Assembly (NCBI GenBank): GCA_964017065.1
Contig: OZ024789.1
Coordinates: forward strand, 12,952,890 to 13,016,889
Reading direction: 5' to 3'
Source: Haliclona indistincta
Taxonomy: Eukaryota; Porifera; Demospongiae; Haplosclerida; Chalinidae
DNA length: 64,000 bases
The position numbers were made by a program, and so were the translations under genes. The notes below the pieces were generated by a model that was not told where the DNA came from, did no database searches, and saw only the letters and a program-made list of their open reading frames with translations. Of the stretch, positions 45,793 to 57,105 are shown in pieces (the first letter of the stretch is position 1; every line of letters begins with the position of its first letter).

Positions 45793-47621
45793 CACAGACA
45801 GAGAGAGAGGGAGAGGAGTGAGAGAGAGAGAAACAGATGCTAATGAGTGTTGTCCTAGTGCCTACCAGTATATCATGATGTAGACACGATGAAGTGATGG
45901 TGATAGTGGGACAGGCACCTTGACACTGATAGCACTCTAGTGGGGGTGGGTGGAGACAAGTGTGAGTGGGTGTGGTCATGAGGGGACTCACTTGTTCATC
46001 TCTTAGCTCACAGCTAGCGTCACGATCACTACAACACACCAGCACATCATCCTCATCATCACGACTACTGCTACACACTATATAGTGGTGAGAGATAGAG
46101 CTATCATTGATGAAGGAATGTATCTAACTAGTGTCTGGCTATAGATACTCACACTCGGTGGTTGGTACTTGATAGCTCCTCTTGATAAACGTCATCTCAG
46201 GATGATAATAATGATACACTCTATCGATATAGTGTGGGCGTGGTCTAATGTGTAGTGTGAGCACTGCTAATAAGTCCCTCGTTGAGCTAGCATCTTGAAC
46301 ATATACCTACAACACAACATCAAGATACTAGTGAGCTAGTGAGTGAGAGAGCAGCTACCTTGGTCTCTATATCTTGATCGTTGTCATGGTGATCATATCG
46401 TTGGTATCTGAATGGTATTCTTACTGTCTCATCATGATGGACCAGTAGAAGGTACTGATCATCATAGCCACCTCTACTACCAGCTGCCAGCAAGTGACCA
46501 TCGATAGCTGAGAGGAGGTGTGGTGATGATGTCACTATGATGTCATCAGACACTAGTACCTGATAGCATGTTGAAACACTTCTTAAGATACTGACACTCA
46601 TTCATATCAGCCACTATCCTATAGTGAGAGAGGAGACACTCACTCACTCACTCACTCACTCACTCACTCACTCAGTCAGTCAGTCAGTCAGTCAGTCAGT
46701 CAGTCAGTCAGTCAGTCAGTCAGTCAGTCAGTCAGTCAGTCAGTCAGTCAGTCAGTCAGTCAGTCAGTCAGTCAGTCAGTCAGTCAGTCAGTCAGTCAGT
46801 CAGTCAGTCAGTCAGTCAGTCAGTCAGTCAGTCAGTCAGTCAGTCAGTCAGTCAGTCAGTCAGTCACTCACCCACTCACCCAGCCTCCCTCCCTCTAGCT
46901 AATACCTTAGGTTAGGATCACTCCATGTTACTAGTATATTCCCCTCTCTCCCTCTAGCTAATACCTTAGGTTAGTATCACTCCATGTTACTAGTATATTC
47001 CCCTCTCTCCCTCTAGCTAATACCAGTATCACTCCATGTTACTAGTATATTCCCCTCTCTCCCTCTAGCTAATACCTTAGGTTAGTATCACTCCATGTTA
47101 CTAGTATATTCCCCTCCCTCCCTCTAGCTAATACCTTAGGTTAGTATCACTCCATGTTACTAGTATATTCCCCTCTCTCCCTCTAGCTAATACCTTAGGT
47201 TAGGATCACTCCATGTTACTAGTATATTCCCCTCCCTCCCTCTAGCTAATACCTTAGGTTAGGATCACTCCATGTTACTAGTATATTCCCCTCTCTCCCT
47301 CTAGCTAATACCTTAGGTTAGGATCACTCCATGTTACTAGTATATTCGATGATGTGTTCTTGTGATGATAGACGTGTTCAAAGTAGACAGCTTCTCCCAG
47401 TGATGGTGTGATGGTGAGTGTGGAGGTGATAGTGTGGAGCAGCATAGTCTGAATAGCATTGTGCTTGTGATCATGTCTAATAATACCATATCACATAGTG
47501 GACATGTTATCAACCATATTGACTCACTCATCTTGATGCTGCTGTGGTGACCTGTACGAGAGAGGGGCGTGTCACACACACACACACACACTCACAGCCT
47601 CACACACACACACACACACAG

Positions 47622-47669
<48 letters not shown>

Positions 47670-50600
47670 ACCAATCATGTGACAATGGTTGAGATGCTCG
47701 TAGTGGAGTACCTGTGTATCGTATCATGTGACATGCATGTGATAGTGTATGATGCTAGTACCTGGTCCAGTAGCTACATCATGCCCTCCTCCTCCTCTAT
47801 CTGCTGATGATGGTAGATGACCTACTCTGATGTACAGTCTACCGATACACACACCACCATCATAGCAGGAGCTCTATAAAGACAGTAACACACAGGATAA
47901 CATGTATCATTTTATATTTTTTTGCTGTCACTCAGCACATTGCATAAGTGTCCAGTTTCACATAACTTAGTCTATTGAGATGGCTAGACTACACATAACT
48001 TAGTCTATTGAGATGGCTAGACTACACATAACTTAGTCTATTGAGATGGCTAGACTACACATAACTTAGTCTATTGAGATGGCTAGACTACACATAACTT
48101 AGTCTATTGAGATGGCTAGACTACACATAACTTAGTCTATTGAGATGGCTAGACTACACATAACTTAGTCTATTGAGATGGCTAGACTACACATAACTTA
48201 GTCTATTGAGATGGCTAGACTACACATAACTTAGTCTATTGAGATGGCTAGACTACACATAACCATAAGTCTAACTAAAAAACGAGATCATTTCCTCTCA
48301 TTTGTACATCTTATGAGAGGAAAATGAAAAAATAGTTCAGGTTAATGTTTATGACCATGGGAATACAGATTGTTCAATGAGGGACCCGCCCTTCAGCCAC
48401 CACCAAGGCTGGATCTGTGGTAAGCAGGTTGGCGGTGAAGTTTGATTTTGAGTGTCTCGACCCCTCAAACAAGTGATGGTCGAACGTAGGAGGGAGAAAA
48501 CTACATTATAAATAATAGCATACCTCACTGACAGTGGGCGGGGCATTATCACACTCCTGACTCACTATTGGTACCACTATAACAGTCTGATGGTAGGCGT
48601 GGTCAGTGGGTGGAGCCATCAGCACCTACACTCAGGATAATTTTGACAGCACAGTTTATGACAATGTATCATACCCTCGCTGGTATCAGAGCTGTGCCTA
48701 GTACAATATGTGAGTCACCATCACTAACACTGATAGACACGCCCCTTGGTACATCCTTAGGGGTGGAGCTGGTGAGGTGATGGTGTGACTATAGTGTGGG
48801 TGGAGTTAGTGACATACACACGCACACACACTCACGATACAAGGTGATCGAGTGCCTGAGCCATCAAACTGCTGAGCCATACAGAGCACCTGTGGTAGGT
48901 GTGGATGAGGGGGTGTGGTCAGACCACACCTCATAGTGACAGCAGTGTATAGCTGGTAATGAATCACCAACTGATGAAGAGCAGACTGCCATGATGACCT
49001 GAATGAAAAGATTACACTAGTAACCATGGTAACAACAAGGGGTCAGTACCAGTGTTACCATAGCAACAACACACAGTACTGACGTGTCAAATGCCATGAA
49101 CTGCAATCCAATATGGGGAGGGACAGGTCCACTGGGCGGGGCAGTGGGTGGAGGTATGTGAGGCACACCAAAGTCGGGTACTCCAGCGGAATGAAGATGA
49201 GCTAGAACACTACGGGATATTGGCTCCACCCACCTGAGGGATCATATGACAGTCACATGATATGGAACCCTACTCTAGTCACCTTGTTTGTCCTGATGGA
49301 GCTAGTGGTCTGTGCATATGTACCTCTACTGCTTCATGTAGTGGTGTTGAAGGGATAGCATCATGAAGTGGTGTTGAAGGGAGTGGTGTAGCATCATGGA
49401 GTGGAGCGGGTTGCTAGGAGACGAGAGAGTATAGGATATAGGACTAGATGATGAGGATAATACATACTGGAGTAGAGGAGTGGGCAGGGCTTGATACTGG
49501 CTTGAGCTCATCTAATGCTACGCTACACAACAAATCAACAATATTAGAGTGAGTGAGTGAGTGGTAGAGGGAGTGTGTTAGTGGTGGAGGGAGTGTGTTA
49601 GTGGTGGAGGGAGTGTGTTAGTGGTGGAGGGAGTGTGTTAGTGGTGGAGGGAGTGTGTTAGTGGTGGAGGGAGTGTGTTAGTGGTGGAGGGAGTGTGTTA
49701 GTGGTGGAGGGAGTGTGTTAGTGGTGGAGGGAGTGTGTTAGTGGTGGAGGGAGTGTGTTAGTGGTGGAGGGAGTGTGTTAGTGGTGGAGGGAGTGTGTTA
49801 GTGGTGGAGGGAGTGTGTTAGTGGTGGAGGGAGTGTGTTAGTGGTGGAGGGAGTGTGTTAGTGGTGGAGGGAGTGTGTTAGTGGTGGAGGGAGTGTGTTA
49901 GTGGTAGAGGGAGTGTGTGAGCGGTGGAGGGAGTGGTAGAGTGAGTGAGTGGGTGAGGGAGTGGTGGAGGGAGTGAGTGAGTGGGTGAGGGAGTGAGTGG
50001 GTGAGTGTGTTAGTAGTACCCTGAGTCAGTGTGTTCCACTCCATCATATTGTGGTTCATCATCAAATGTCACTAATGATGATCGCTACAGTACAGCAGTA
50101 TCAGTAATGTCACTAATGATGATCGCTACAGTACAGCAGTATCAGTAATGTCACTAATGATGATCGCTACAGTACAGCAGTATCAGTAATGTCACTAATG
50201 ATGATCGCTACAGTACAGCAGTATCAGTAATGTCACTAATGATGATCGCTACAGTACAGCAGTATCAGTAATGTCACTAATGATGATCGCTACAGTACAG
50301 CAGTATCAGTAATGTCACTAATGATGATCGCTACAGTACAGCAGTATCAGTAATGTCACTAATGATGATCGCTACAGTACAGCAGTATCAGTAATGTCAC
50401 TAATGATGATCGCTACAGTACAGCAGTATCAGTAATGTCACTAATGATGATCGCTACAGTACAGCAGTATCAGTAATGTCACTAATGATGATCGCTACAG
50501 TACAGCAGTATCAGTAATGTCACTAATGATGATCGCTACAGTACAGCAGTATCAGTGTGTGTGTTAGTGTGTGTCTGACCTGTCCTCCATAGCTAGTCCT

Positions 50601-53600
50601 ACTAGTAACAGCATAGTCTGTGCTGCTAGACTAACAGAGAGACAGTGAGCTAACTAGCATTATGGTATAGTGTACCTTGTTTCTAAAGATCACCTTACCA
50701 GCATCACAGAGACCACTCTGAGTGTGTGAGTGTATTAGCATCTAATGCACTAATAATTCACTCACCTCATAACATATCGAGTGGGCGGAGCATGGTACAT
50801 TGGTTACCTGGTAACCAATGCCACTCTTCAACTCAACGGCCACATCCTCCATCTCCTCCTCACTGTACGGTGACCACACCCCCCAGCACACTGTCACTGG
50901 TGTAGTGTGTGTCTGAGCAACCTGTACTATCATCATGACCACACCTACTATACTACAGAGCCACACCCACCTTGCCAAGGGCACGTGTGGTCCAAGTGAT
51001 CACATACTGCAGTATCAGCACTATCTCTGTGAGTGGGTGTGGCACTATATTACGTAACTCAGTGGACCCTCTCAACACGAGGTGATTATGGAGTGAGCGT
51101 TGGCTAGCAGTCAATGATGGTGAGACCTTGTCAAGATATGCTATGGTAGTAGACAGGTAGCTCCACCCATTATACACCATGAACTAGAGTGAGAGACAAG
51201 TAGCCACTACTAGTCGGTCTATAATACCTTGAGTCTTCTCTCTACTATATTGATCTGATCAGTTTGCTGTAGAAACAGAACAACAAAGATCAGTAAGATA
51301 ACAACATGATGTTAGGGAGGGTGTGATGTTAGGGAGGGTGTGATGATAGGGAGGGTGTGATCTTAGGGAGGGTGTGATCTTAGGGAGGATGTGATGTTAG
51401 GGAGGGTGCGATCTTAGGGAGGATGTGATGTTAGGGAGGGTGTGATGTTAGGGAGGATGTGATGTTAGGGAGGGTGTGATGTTAGGGAGGGTGTACAGTG
51501 CTTTCATGTCTTCTTGCCTAGGGAGAAGCGTAGACCGTAGACCGTCGCGTGCTAATGTGCTAAGTCTTTGTAGTGCTATTTGCGCCTTATAGCTAGCTGC
51601 TGTACCGCGTACGGTGCGGACGTAATACATACACAGCAAGCTTACGTTACGACGTGTACAAGCACGTACAGCTAGAGGGCGGGGTACGGGTATAATAATC
51701 CGCCCCTCCCTACAAGCACGTGTAGTATAGGAGAATCCAGAGCAGCGTTATCATGGGAGACGAGAATCAACCCTGGAATTACTCCTATTGGCCATCACAT
51801 ACTGGATTTTATCAACCGCCACTTTGTGATACTGATACTAGCTATCTGCACTTTGGATCGAGCCACGAAGAGCAAGATTATGGTGACGACTTGCTGCCAC
51901 GTGACCAGACATACGATGATGAAGGCGAAGAGCTAGAAGTAAGATATTAATCTTTTGTGTCTAAAAAAGTATTGATGTTTTGCTATTACATACAGCAGTA
52001 CAACTACCGAGTCAAAATTATAAATACAGAAAAAAGGAGTGAGTTTGTTGTGAGAGAGATGCGTAGCCATAGGAGAAGATTCGATTCGATTCTTGAAGTG
52101 AAGATGGCGATCAAGAGTGAATTTAAAGACAGTGTGCCAAGTGGTAATAACTTTCAAGTCGGCTACTTTCTTGGGAAAAGATCCTCCAAGCATTGGCTCA
52201 TTTCACCAGATGACCTACCGTCAATGTACCAATCTCTAGGGAGCAAACATGACGTGATGTTATGGTGCGATGGTGCAAAATCGCTTACTAATGAAGATGC
52301 TGATGTTGGAGGAAAGCGATCATCACCAAATAACCCACCACCAAGCAAGCGAAGGCTCATTGAAGACAAAGTGGACGAAACAGTTGCTGAGCTGAAGCTA
52401 AGACACGAGAGTAAGTATACTTTGACGCAGATGCGGCTGTGGGCGAGAATGATTGCTGCAAACCATCATGAAAGCCTAGATGATCCACCAGAGGTTCCAG
52501 CTATTACCGGAGTCGTGCCAAAAAGAAAGAAAAGAGAGTCAGTAGCGGAAGCTATTTCTACGTTAGCAGGAGCGATACGTGGTACACCACAAGACAATAC
52601 ACTACCAGGCACCAGCAATAGTTCACCACCAGCTGCAAGCACCAGCAATAGTTCACCACCAGCAATAGTACATCACCAGGCACCAGCAATAACTCAGACT
52701 CTAATTCAGCGGTAGAATACTCACCTCGAAAGAAATCAGAATTGAGGATGAAGTACTTACAGGAACTTCGAGAACTACAACAGCTACTTGAGCAAAATGT
52801 GCTGACTCAAGAAGAGTTCGCAGAGCAGAAAGCGATTGTGCTTGCTGCTCTGCGTAAGCTAGCCTAGTCACTGACTCATTAATTTTATTGATTCAAACCT
52901 TGTGATGTTATTAAATTGAATGATGTAATTTACATTGGATAGATTTCAGCATGCTCAATCCAACTAATACAATTTTCTGGAGTAATACTGGTAAATGCAG
53001 CTAAAACAATCTCTTCTAAAGTCATCTCTTGCATTTCCTGTTCTGCTTCAAAGTGCTTGACTACTGCTTTGAGCTTTGGAAAGAGTTCTTCAATGGGGTT
53101 ATAATCTGGTGAATACGGTGGCAAAAACAGAACTAAAGCACCAACAGACTCAATGAACAGATTTCACGAAACCCTCGGCGTGTTGCACATTGTAGAGTTA
53201 GTTCCTTAGTTATGGTTTGCAGAAGGAGCTTTGCAGCTAAAGCCAACCTGCTTGCTACATGTATTGAAACTGCACTGCTAGCCAGAAGACAGCAAAGTGC
53301 TGACCACAACCGAGACAAGGTGTGTCAAGTGGGCGTGACCGTGAACACTGAGTAGGTAGCCATTGCTCTTGGCTTTGATAGGCTTTTTCTTGAGATGTCT
53401 ACGCACCCCCAGAGCTGTCCTGCTGTTTAGATGGAATCTACAAGTACCTAGATAGTCAACTATGGGCGCGTTTGTAGTCAGAGAGGTCCAAGACGGCCGT
53501 CAAGGTGAGCCAGCCATACATAACTCGAGAACGAAAGCACTTTAGCAAAATCCACGAGTCACATTGCAAGCCATTGTCGTGCTAAGCCTGTTCATACCTT

Positions 53601-56600
53601 TACCGAGTTTCAGAAGTGAGCGATGGTGTCTGCAGCTCGATGGACAGAACGAACGAAACCCTCGGCGTGTTGCACATTGTAGAGTTAGCTCCTTAGTTAT
53701 TGTTTGCAGAAGGAGCTTTGCAGCTAAAGCCAACCCGCTTGCTATTGAAACTGCACTGCTAACCAGAAGACAGCAAAGTGCTGACCACAACCGAGACAAG
53801 GTGTGTCAAGTGGGCGTGACCGTGAACACTGAGTAGGTAGCCATTGCTCTAGGCTTTGATAGGCTTTTTCTTGAGATGTCTACGCACCCCCAGAGCTGTC
53901 CTGCAGTTTAGATGGAATCTACAAGTACCTAGGTAGTCAACTATGGGCGGTTTTGTCGTCAGAGAGGTCAAAGACGGCCGTCAAGGTGAGCCAGCCATAA
54001 CTCGAGAACGAAAACACTTTAGCAAAATCCACGAGTCACATTGCAAGCCATTGTCGTGCTAAGCCTGTTCATACCCTTACCGAGTTTGAGAAGTGAGCGA
54101 TGGTCTCTGCAGCTCATTGGACAGACAGAATGAATGACAAACCAAGTACCGTAACCCTCGCGCATGCGCCGAGGGTTAATGAACGAACGACAAACCAAGT
54201 ACCGTAACCCTCGCGCATGCGCCGAGGGTTAATCATGCTCACAATACCATCCACGTGATGGATAGATGCGTTATCCAACACTACAACGCTGTGTGGATTA
54301 ACACCATTAAAGGGCATCAGGTGGGGTAGAAGATTATTCTGTACGAAATCGTAGAAAATGTCTCCATCCACTGTTCCCTGAATAACATGACAATCTAAGA
54401 GTCCAGAGGTACTCATGATTGCTATGCTCGAAAGGCGCTGACCTCTAACGAGTAATCTGTGAGCTACGGCAGGCATTCCTCTCCAGCTGTATGCATATCG
54501 CCTCAAAACATTTCTACGGTCAGTACCAGTCTCATCCAAAAAGATAAACATGTCAGCAGTGTAAATACTGACCTCACTTGCAAACATGGCTCGTATACTG
54601 TCGTCTCTCTGAGTAGCTACTAAACGCATTCTTAGCCTCGAAAACCCACTCTTGTGCAAAAATTGACAGATGGTAGACAGAGCCAAGTGTGTGCCAGTGG
54701 TATATTCAATCTCAGCTTGGATTTCGTGTAGCAATATGCCTGGTCGCTCTAAGACCGTCTGAAGAATTATGAGCTGAATAGTGTCGTTCAACTCACGCGG
54801 AAGATTAGAGGCATCATATTTTTTCTTTGTAACGTGGTTGGTACTACGAAACAGTTGTAATGTTCTTTTCACCGTGGATGAGTCAACGTTCAAGTTGGCT
54901 GCGATGGCATCGTACGTGAAGTTGAGGGCTTCGTGTTGGTAGACCATACGCCACCTGAGATCCTCAGAATAAGCGCTACAACGCCTTGGCTCGCAACTTG
55001 TGCGAGTAGCCATGAGCTCATGAGACAGAGAGGCGGAGTCAACTTGTCGTACACGTACGTGCACATAACTTGTATACGCGTACGCAAAACTGCTACGTTC
55101 AAATGCTCTCTTTCGTTAATTTGCAGTTAAAGTGCAAATTGACTATTACAAGGGTTTCTCAGGCAAGAAGACATGAAACCGCTGTAATGTTAGGGAGGAT
55201 GTGATGTTAGGGAGGGTGTGATGTTAGGGAGGGTGTAATGTTAGGGAGGGTGTGATGTTAGGGAGGGTGTGATGTTAGGGAGGGTGTGATGTTAGGGAGG
55301 GTGTGATGTTAGGGAGGATGTGATGTTAGGGAGGATGTGATGTTAGGGAGGGTGTGATGTTAGGGAGGGTGTGATGTTAGGGAGGGTGTGATGTTAGGGA
55401 GGGTGTAATGTTAGGGAGGGTGTGATGTTAGGGAGGGTGTGATGTTAGGGAGGGTGTGATGTTAGGGAGGGTGTAATGTTAGGGAGGGTGTGATGTTAGG
55501 GAGGGTGTGATGTTAGGGAGGGTGTGATGTTAGGGAGGGTGTGATGTTAGGGAGGATGTGATGTTAGGGAGGATGTGATGTTAGGGAGGGTGTGATGTTA
55601 GGGAGGGTGTGATGTTAGGGAGGGTGTGATGTTAGGGAGGGTGTGATGTTAGGGAGGGTGTGATGTTAGGGAGGGTGTGATGTTAGGGAGGGTGTAATGT
55701 TAGGGAGGGTGTGATGTTAGGGAGGGTGTGATGTTAGGGAGGGTGTGATGTACTGACCAGATCATGTCTCAATGCAGCTAATAGATGCGTCTCATATGAG
55801 TCCACTGATGGTAGTAACAGCAACATCACCTAGTGAGAGAGAGAGATAGTATTCTGCTATAGTACATCATACCTTCTCTAGGCTCAATGTCAGTGTCTTG
55901 ACTAGCTTGGGGAATGCTATAATGATGGACAGTAGCATGATGACTAGTATCACTGCACTAACCTTCAGGTACTGAGGTGTGTGTGGTCCCCGGTATGATA
56001 TCATCAAATGTGATGAGGACATGTTGAGGGAACAAATGGACAGCACGAGATAAGACAGGATGAGGAGTGAGAGAGATGGATAATATACACCCAGGAATCG
56101 GTACCAGACCACCATCAGCTAGAGAGAGAGGGCCAGAGGGGGTAGGGAGGTATTCAATTGATAAGTACTAATAAACAAACACACATACCAACCTTGTGGT
56201 GAGGAGGAGTGTTGCTTGAGTGAGTACAGTGCTCTTGGTGATCCATCATATAATGGTAGCCTCTCTCTTCCATCTCTAACAGCCATCATGGTCCATCCTA
56301 GTGCCTTACTCACCTGACCCTCACCATCACTCACTACAGCATGCAGCCATATTAGTGACAGTTACTATAGCAACACCATGTGACTCACTAGTTGCTATTA
56401 GCTCAATGACCAGTAACAGAGACGAGGGAAGAGACTCAGAGTAGAAATAGCACAGCTACAGGAACACGTACTGTGCGCCACTGGTTAGCAAGCAGCTGTA
56501 CTGTACCTGGTCAATGGGACACACTACTGCTCCTCGCTGTAGACTCTCTACCAGAGGGAGCGGTAGAGACTCGTAGACGTGTTGGCTGACACATGACCCA

Positions 56601-56816
56601 CAGTACAGGAACCCTCGCAGTGCATACTCAGCGCTAGTAGCTCGCCTCTGCAACAAACAAAATGGTGGAACTCGTGGCTGCAAATACAGAGACACGTCAG
56701 CTTACTTCAACTTTTCGTCCCAGTAGGTTGGCGAAACCTTCTAACGACTTGAACGTGAGCTGGTAACATTTTACACCAGCTGGTGCGACCACACCGTCCT
56801 CCCTTGTGTCAGCCAT
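44719..56816 (-). CDS. NPHP4: Nephrocystin-4, complete
   Basis: Ciliary transition-zone scaffold. 34 exons, all phases consistent, 1159 residues (human about 1426): 56816-56706, 56647-56507, 56455-56389, 56333-56193, 56118-55963, 55916-55873, 55829-55758, 51266-51228, 51183-50971, 50921-50766, 50717-50676, 50630-50580, 50084-50020, 49522-49468, 49413-49283, 49233-49084, 48998-48836, 48755-48675, 48625-48524, 47873-47762, 47711-47672, 47551-47528, 47476-47312, 46618-46560, 46507-46359, 46306-46153, 46077-45992, 45936-45866, 45734-45675, 45624-45504, 45432-45336, 45195-45089, 45024-44929, 44877-44719. Landmarks shared with remembered human NPHP4: LPLYDGSPRALYSL, LSISLTPHPVLSRAVHLFPQ, YHYYHPEMTFIKRS, TISYTNPYHKRKRFLL, GLVFTVTTP...ILVFINN. 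Intron 7 (4.5 kb) holds a transposon inside a minisatellite; several other introns hold minisatellites. Exon 2 and 12 acceptors are the least certain. Confidence 0.92.
45241..45360. repeat. Tandem duplication across an NPHP4 5' splice junction
   Basis: About 65 bp (GTACTAGTGTATCACCATGA through the exon end and CCTGGTAGTA) is present twice. The duplicated part includes the exon end and donor at 45336, so a second, unused donor lies downstream in the intron. Confidence 0.8.
45738..45834. repeat. (GA)n-rich microsatellite in an NPHP4 intron
   Basis: GA repeats mixed with GACA; on the gene strand this is the long pyrimidine tract right before the acceptor of exon 45734-45675. Confidence 0.9.
46640..46867. 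repeat. (CACT)n/(CAGT)n tetranucleotide repeat in an NPHP4 intron
   Basis: A short ACTC run changes to about 48 units of AGTC/CAGT and back to CACT. Lies between exons 47312 and 46618. Its serine-rich translation is not a gene. Confidence 0.95.
46895..47345 (-). repeat. 59-bp minisatellite spanning an NPHP4 5' splice junction
   Basis: About 7.5 units. In gene sense each unit is intron start (GTATTAGCTAGAGGGAGAGA) followed by a copy of the last ~35 bp of the exon, ending GATCCTAACCTAAG. The true exon end is at 47312, so every unit recreates the CTAAG|GTATTAG donor. Confidence 0.92.
47574..47668. repeat. (AC)n microsatellite in an NPHP4 intron
   Basis: AC runs broken by two CTCACAGCCT pieces. 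Starts about 5 bp downstream of the donor of exon 47711-47672 in gene sense (GTAAGTG then GT repeats) and fills the intron to exon 47551. Confidence 0.95.
47961..48262. repeat. 33-bp minisatellite in an NPHP4 intron
   Basis: About nine nearly identical units, CATAACTTAGTCTATTGAGA plus TGGCTAGACTACA. Between exons 48524 and 47873; not touching a splice site. Confidence 0.95.
48270..48515. other. Unassigned single-copy intron segment with a hairpin
   Basis: The largest non-repetitive intron stretch in NPHP4. It contains a strong inverted repeat (CATTTCCTCTCAT and ATGAGAGGAAAATG, 48288-48326) followed by GC-richer sequence with no coding frame. I could not match it to any small RNA family. Confidence 0.4.
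49559..49920. repeat. 20-bp minisatellite in an NPHP4 intron
   Basis: About 18 units of GTGTTAGTGGTGGAGGGAGT, flanked by degenerate GAGTG repeats to 50010. In gene sense it begins near the donor of exon 50084-50020. Confidence 0.95.
50061..50556 (-). repeat. 41-bp minisatellite spanning an NPHP4 3' splice junction
   Basis: About 12 units. In gene sense each unit carries CTGTACTGTAG followed by a copy of the first bases of the exon starting at 50084 (CGATCATCATTAGTGACATT). Every unit therefore repeats the acceptor and exon start; the true exon is the last unit, where the sequence continues as TTTGATGATG. Confidence 0.92.
51304..51493. repeat. 17-bp minisatellite, left part
   Basis: Units GATGTTAGGGAGGGTGT with minor variants. 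Same array as 55187-55750, separated by a transposon inserted at a TA. Confidence 0.95.
51753..52867 (+). CDS. Accessory protein of the Tc1/mariner-type element, unknown function
   Basis: Exon 51753-51938 (MGDENQPWNYSYWPSHTGFY..., acidic end) joined in phase 0 to 51996 onward. The second exon encodes a basic, possibly nucleic-acid-binding region (REMRSHRRRFDSILEVKMAI), FLGKRSSKHWLISPDDLPSM and a serine/proline-rich linker, and ends with a short helical hairpin (LRELQQLLEQNVLTQEEFAE) resembling SHOCT-type domains. Between about 52620 and 52690, within a repeat of CACCAGCAATAGT, the frame must change by one base to reach that last part (stop 52865-52867); otherwise it stops at 52713-52715. This may be a slippage mutation or sequencing error. 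Nested inside the transposon ends and convergent with the transposase. I do not recognise the family. Confidence 0.65.
52930..55013 (-). pseudogene. Tc1/mariner-type transposase, split by an insertion
   Basis: N-terminal part 55013-54233: helix-turn-helix region (YSEDLRWRMVYQHEALNFTY...TVKRTLQLF) and DDE catalytic core with FLDETGTD (first D) and VVLDNASIHH (second D). C-terminal part 53153-52930: LPPYSPDYNPIEELFPKLKA, whose E in NPIEE is the third catalytic residue. Between them a 1.08-kb insert interrupts the frame right after SMI. Pattern is that of DDE_3/IS630-Tc1 transposases. Without the insert the ends would join in frame, so inactivation looks recent. Confidence 0.88.
53154..54230. 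mobile_element. Insertion in the transposase: tandemly repeated non-autonomous element
   Basis: Two copies of a roughly 487-bp unit (53171 and 53658 start ACCCTCGGCGTGTTGCACAT) followed by two copies of a shorter end containing TAACCCTCGCGCATGCGCCG. Ends AACCCTCGGCG and CGCCGAGGGTTA are inverted relative to each other. No coding frame. Flanked by AA on both sides; the exact target duplication is unclear. Confidence 0.7.
55187..55750. repeat. 17-bp minisatellite, right part
   Basis: About 33 units. It ends (plus sense) 6-8 bp from the donor of NPHP4 exon 55829-55758, so in gene sense the array starts at the 5' splice site. Each unit has TTAGGGAGGG on the plus strand. Confidence 0.95.
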
Positions 56817-56831
56817 TCCTCACTTTCATCG

Positions 56832-56841
56832 TCCCGCCAAA
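56832..56841 (-). promoter_or_regulatory. E2F-like site just upstream of NPHP4
   Basis: TTTGGCGGGA on the gene strand, 16-25 bp before the NPHP4 ATG. Matches the E2F consensus TTTSGCGC/G core; functional use is not shown. Confidence 0.35.
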
Positions 56842-56963
56842 TTCTATTTAAAGAGCAATAGTTCAAACATTGCGGCGGGCTTTAAAAAATATTTTTTGTA
56901 CTGTGCAAAAAAGTACAGTAGCATCACCTTATTATTTTAAAACAATTGTACAGTAGCATTATT

Positions 56964-57043
56964 TTAAAACAATTTTTCCAGGGTCTTTAATCTTTCATTG
57001 ATCTCGTGTCTGTCCAGAGTCAGGAATCATAGAGTCAACAAGT

Positions 57044-57105
<62 letters not shown>

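Larger units (their letters stand above)
51494..55186. mobile_element. Tc1/mariner (IS630-type) transposon with an accessory gene
   Basis: 3.69 kb at 51496-55184, flanked by TA at 51494-51495 and 55185-55186. Terminal inverted repeats of about 24 bp: CAGTGCTTTCATGTCTTCTT and CAGCGGTTTCATGTCTTCTT, both followed by GCCT. The surrounding minisatellite contains GGTGTAATG variants, which would supply the TA. It carries a DDE transposase (minus strand) and a convergent second gene (plus strand), and has itself been hit by a 1.08-kb insertion. Confidence 0.92.

Noticed and set aside
46624..46902. Serine/glutamine/valine repeat protein
   Set aside because: Translation of a tetranucleotide repeat within an NPHP4 intron.
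55187..55750. Interstitial telomere
   Set aside because: TTAGGG occurs once per 17-bp unit rather than in tandem hexamers, so it is a minisatellite with incidental similarity.
55867..56115. Apparent multi-pass membrane protein on the minus strand
   Set aside because: Hydrophobic reading in the wrong frame. The frame continuing the NPHP4 exons gives CILSISLTPHPVLSRAVHLF, matching NPHP4, with a 46-bp intron inside.
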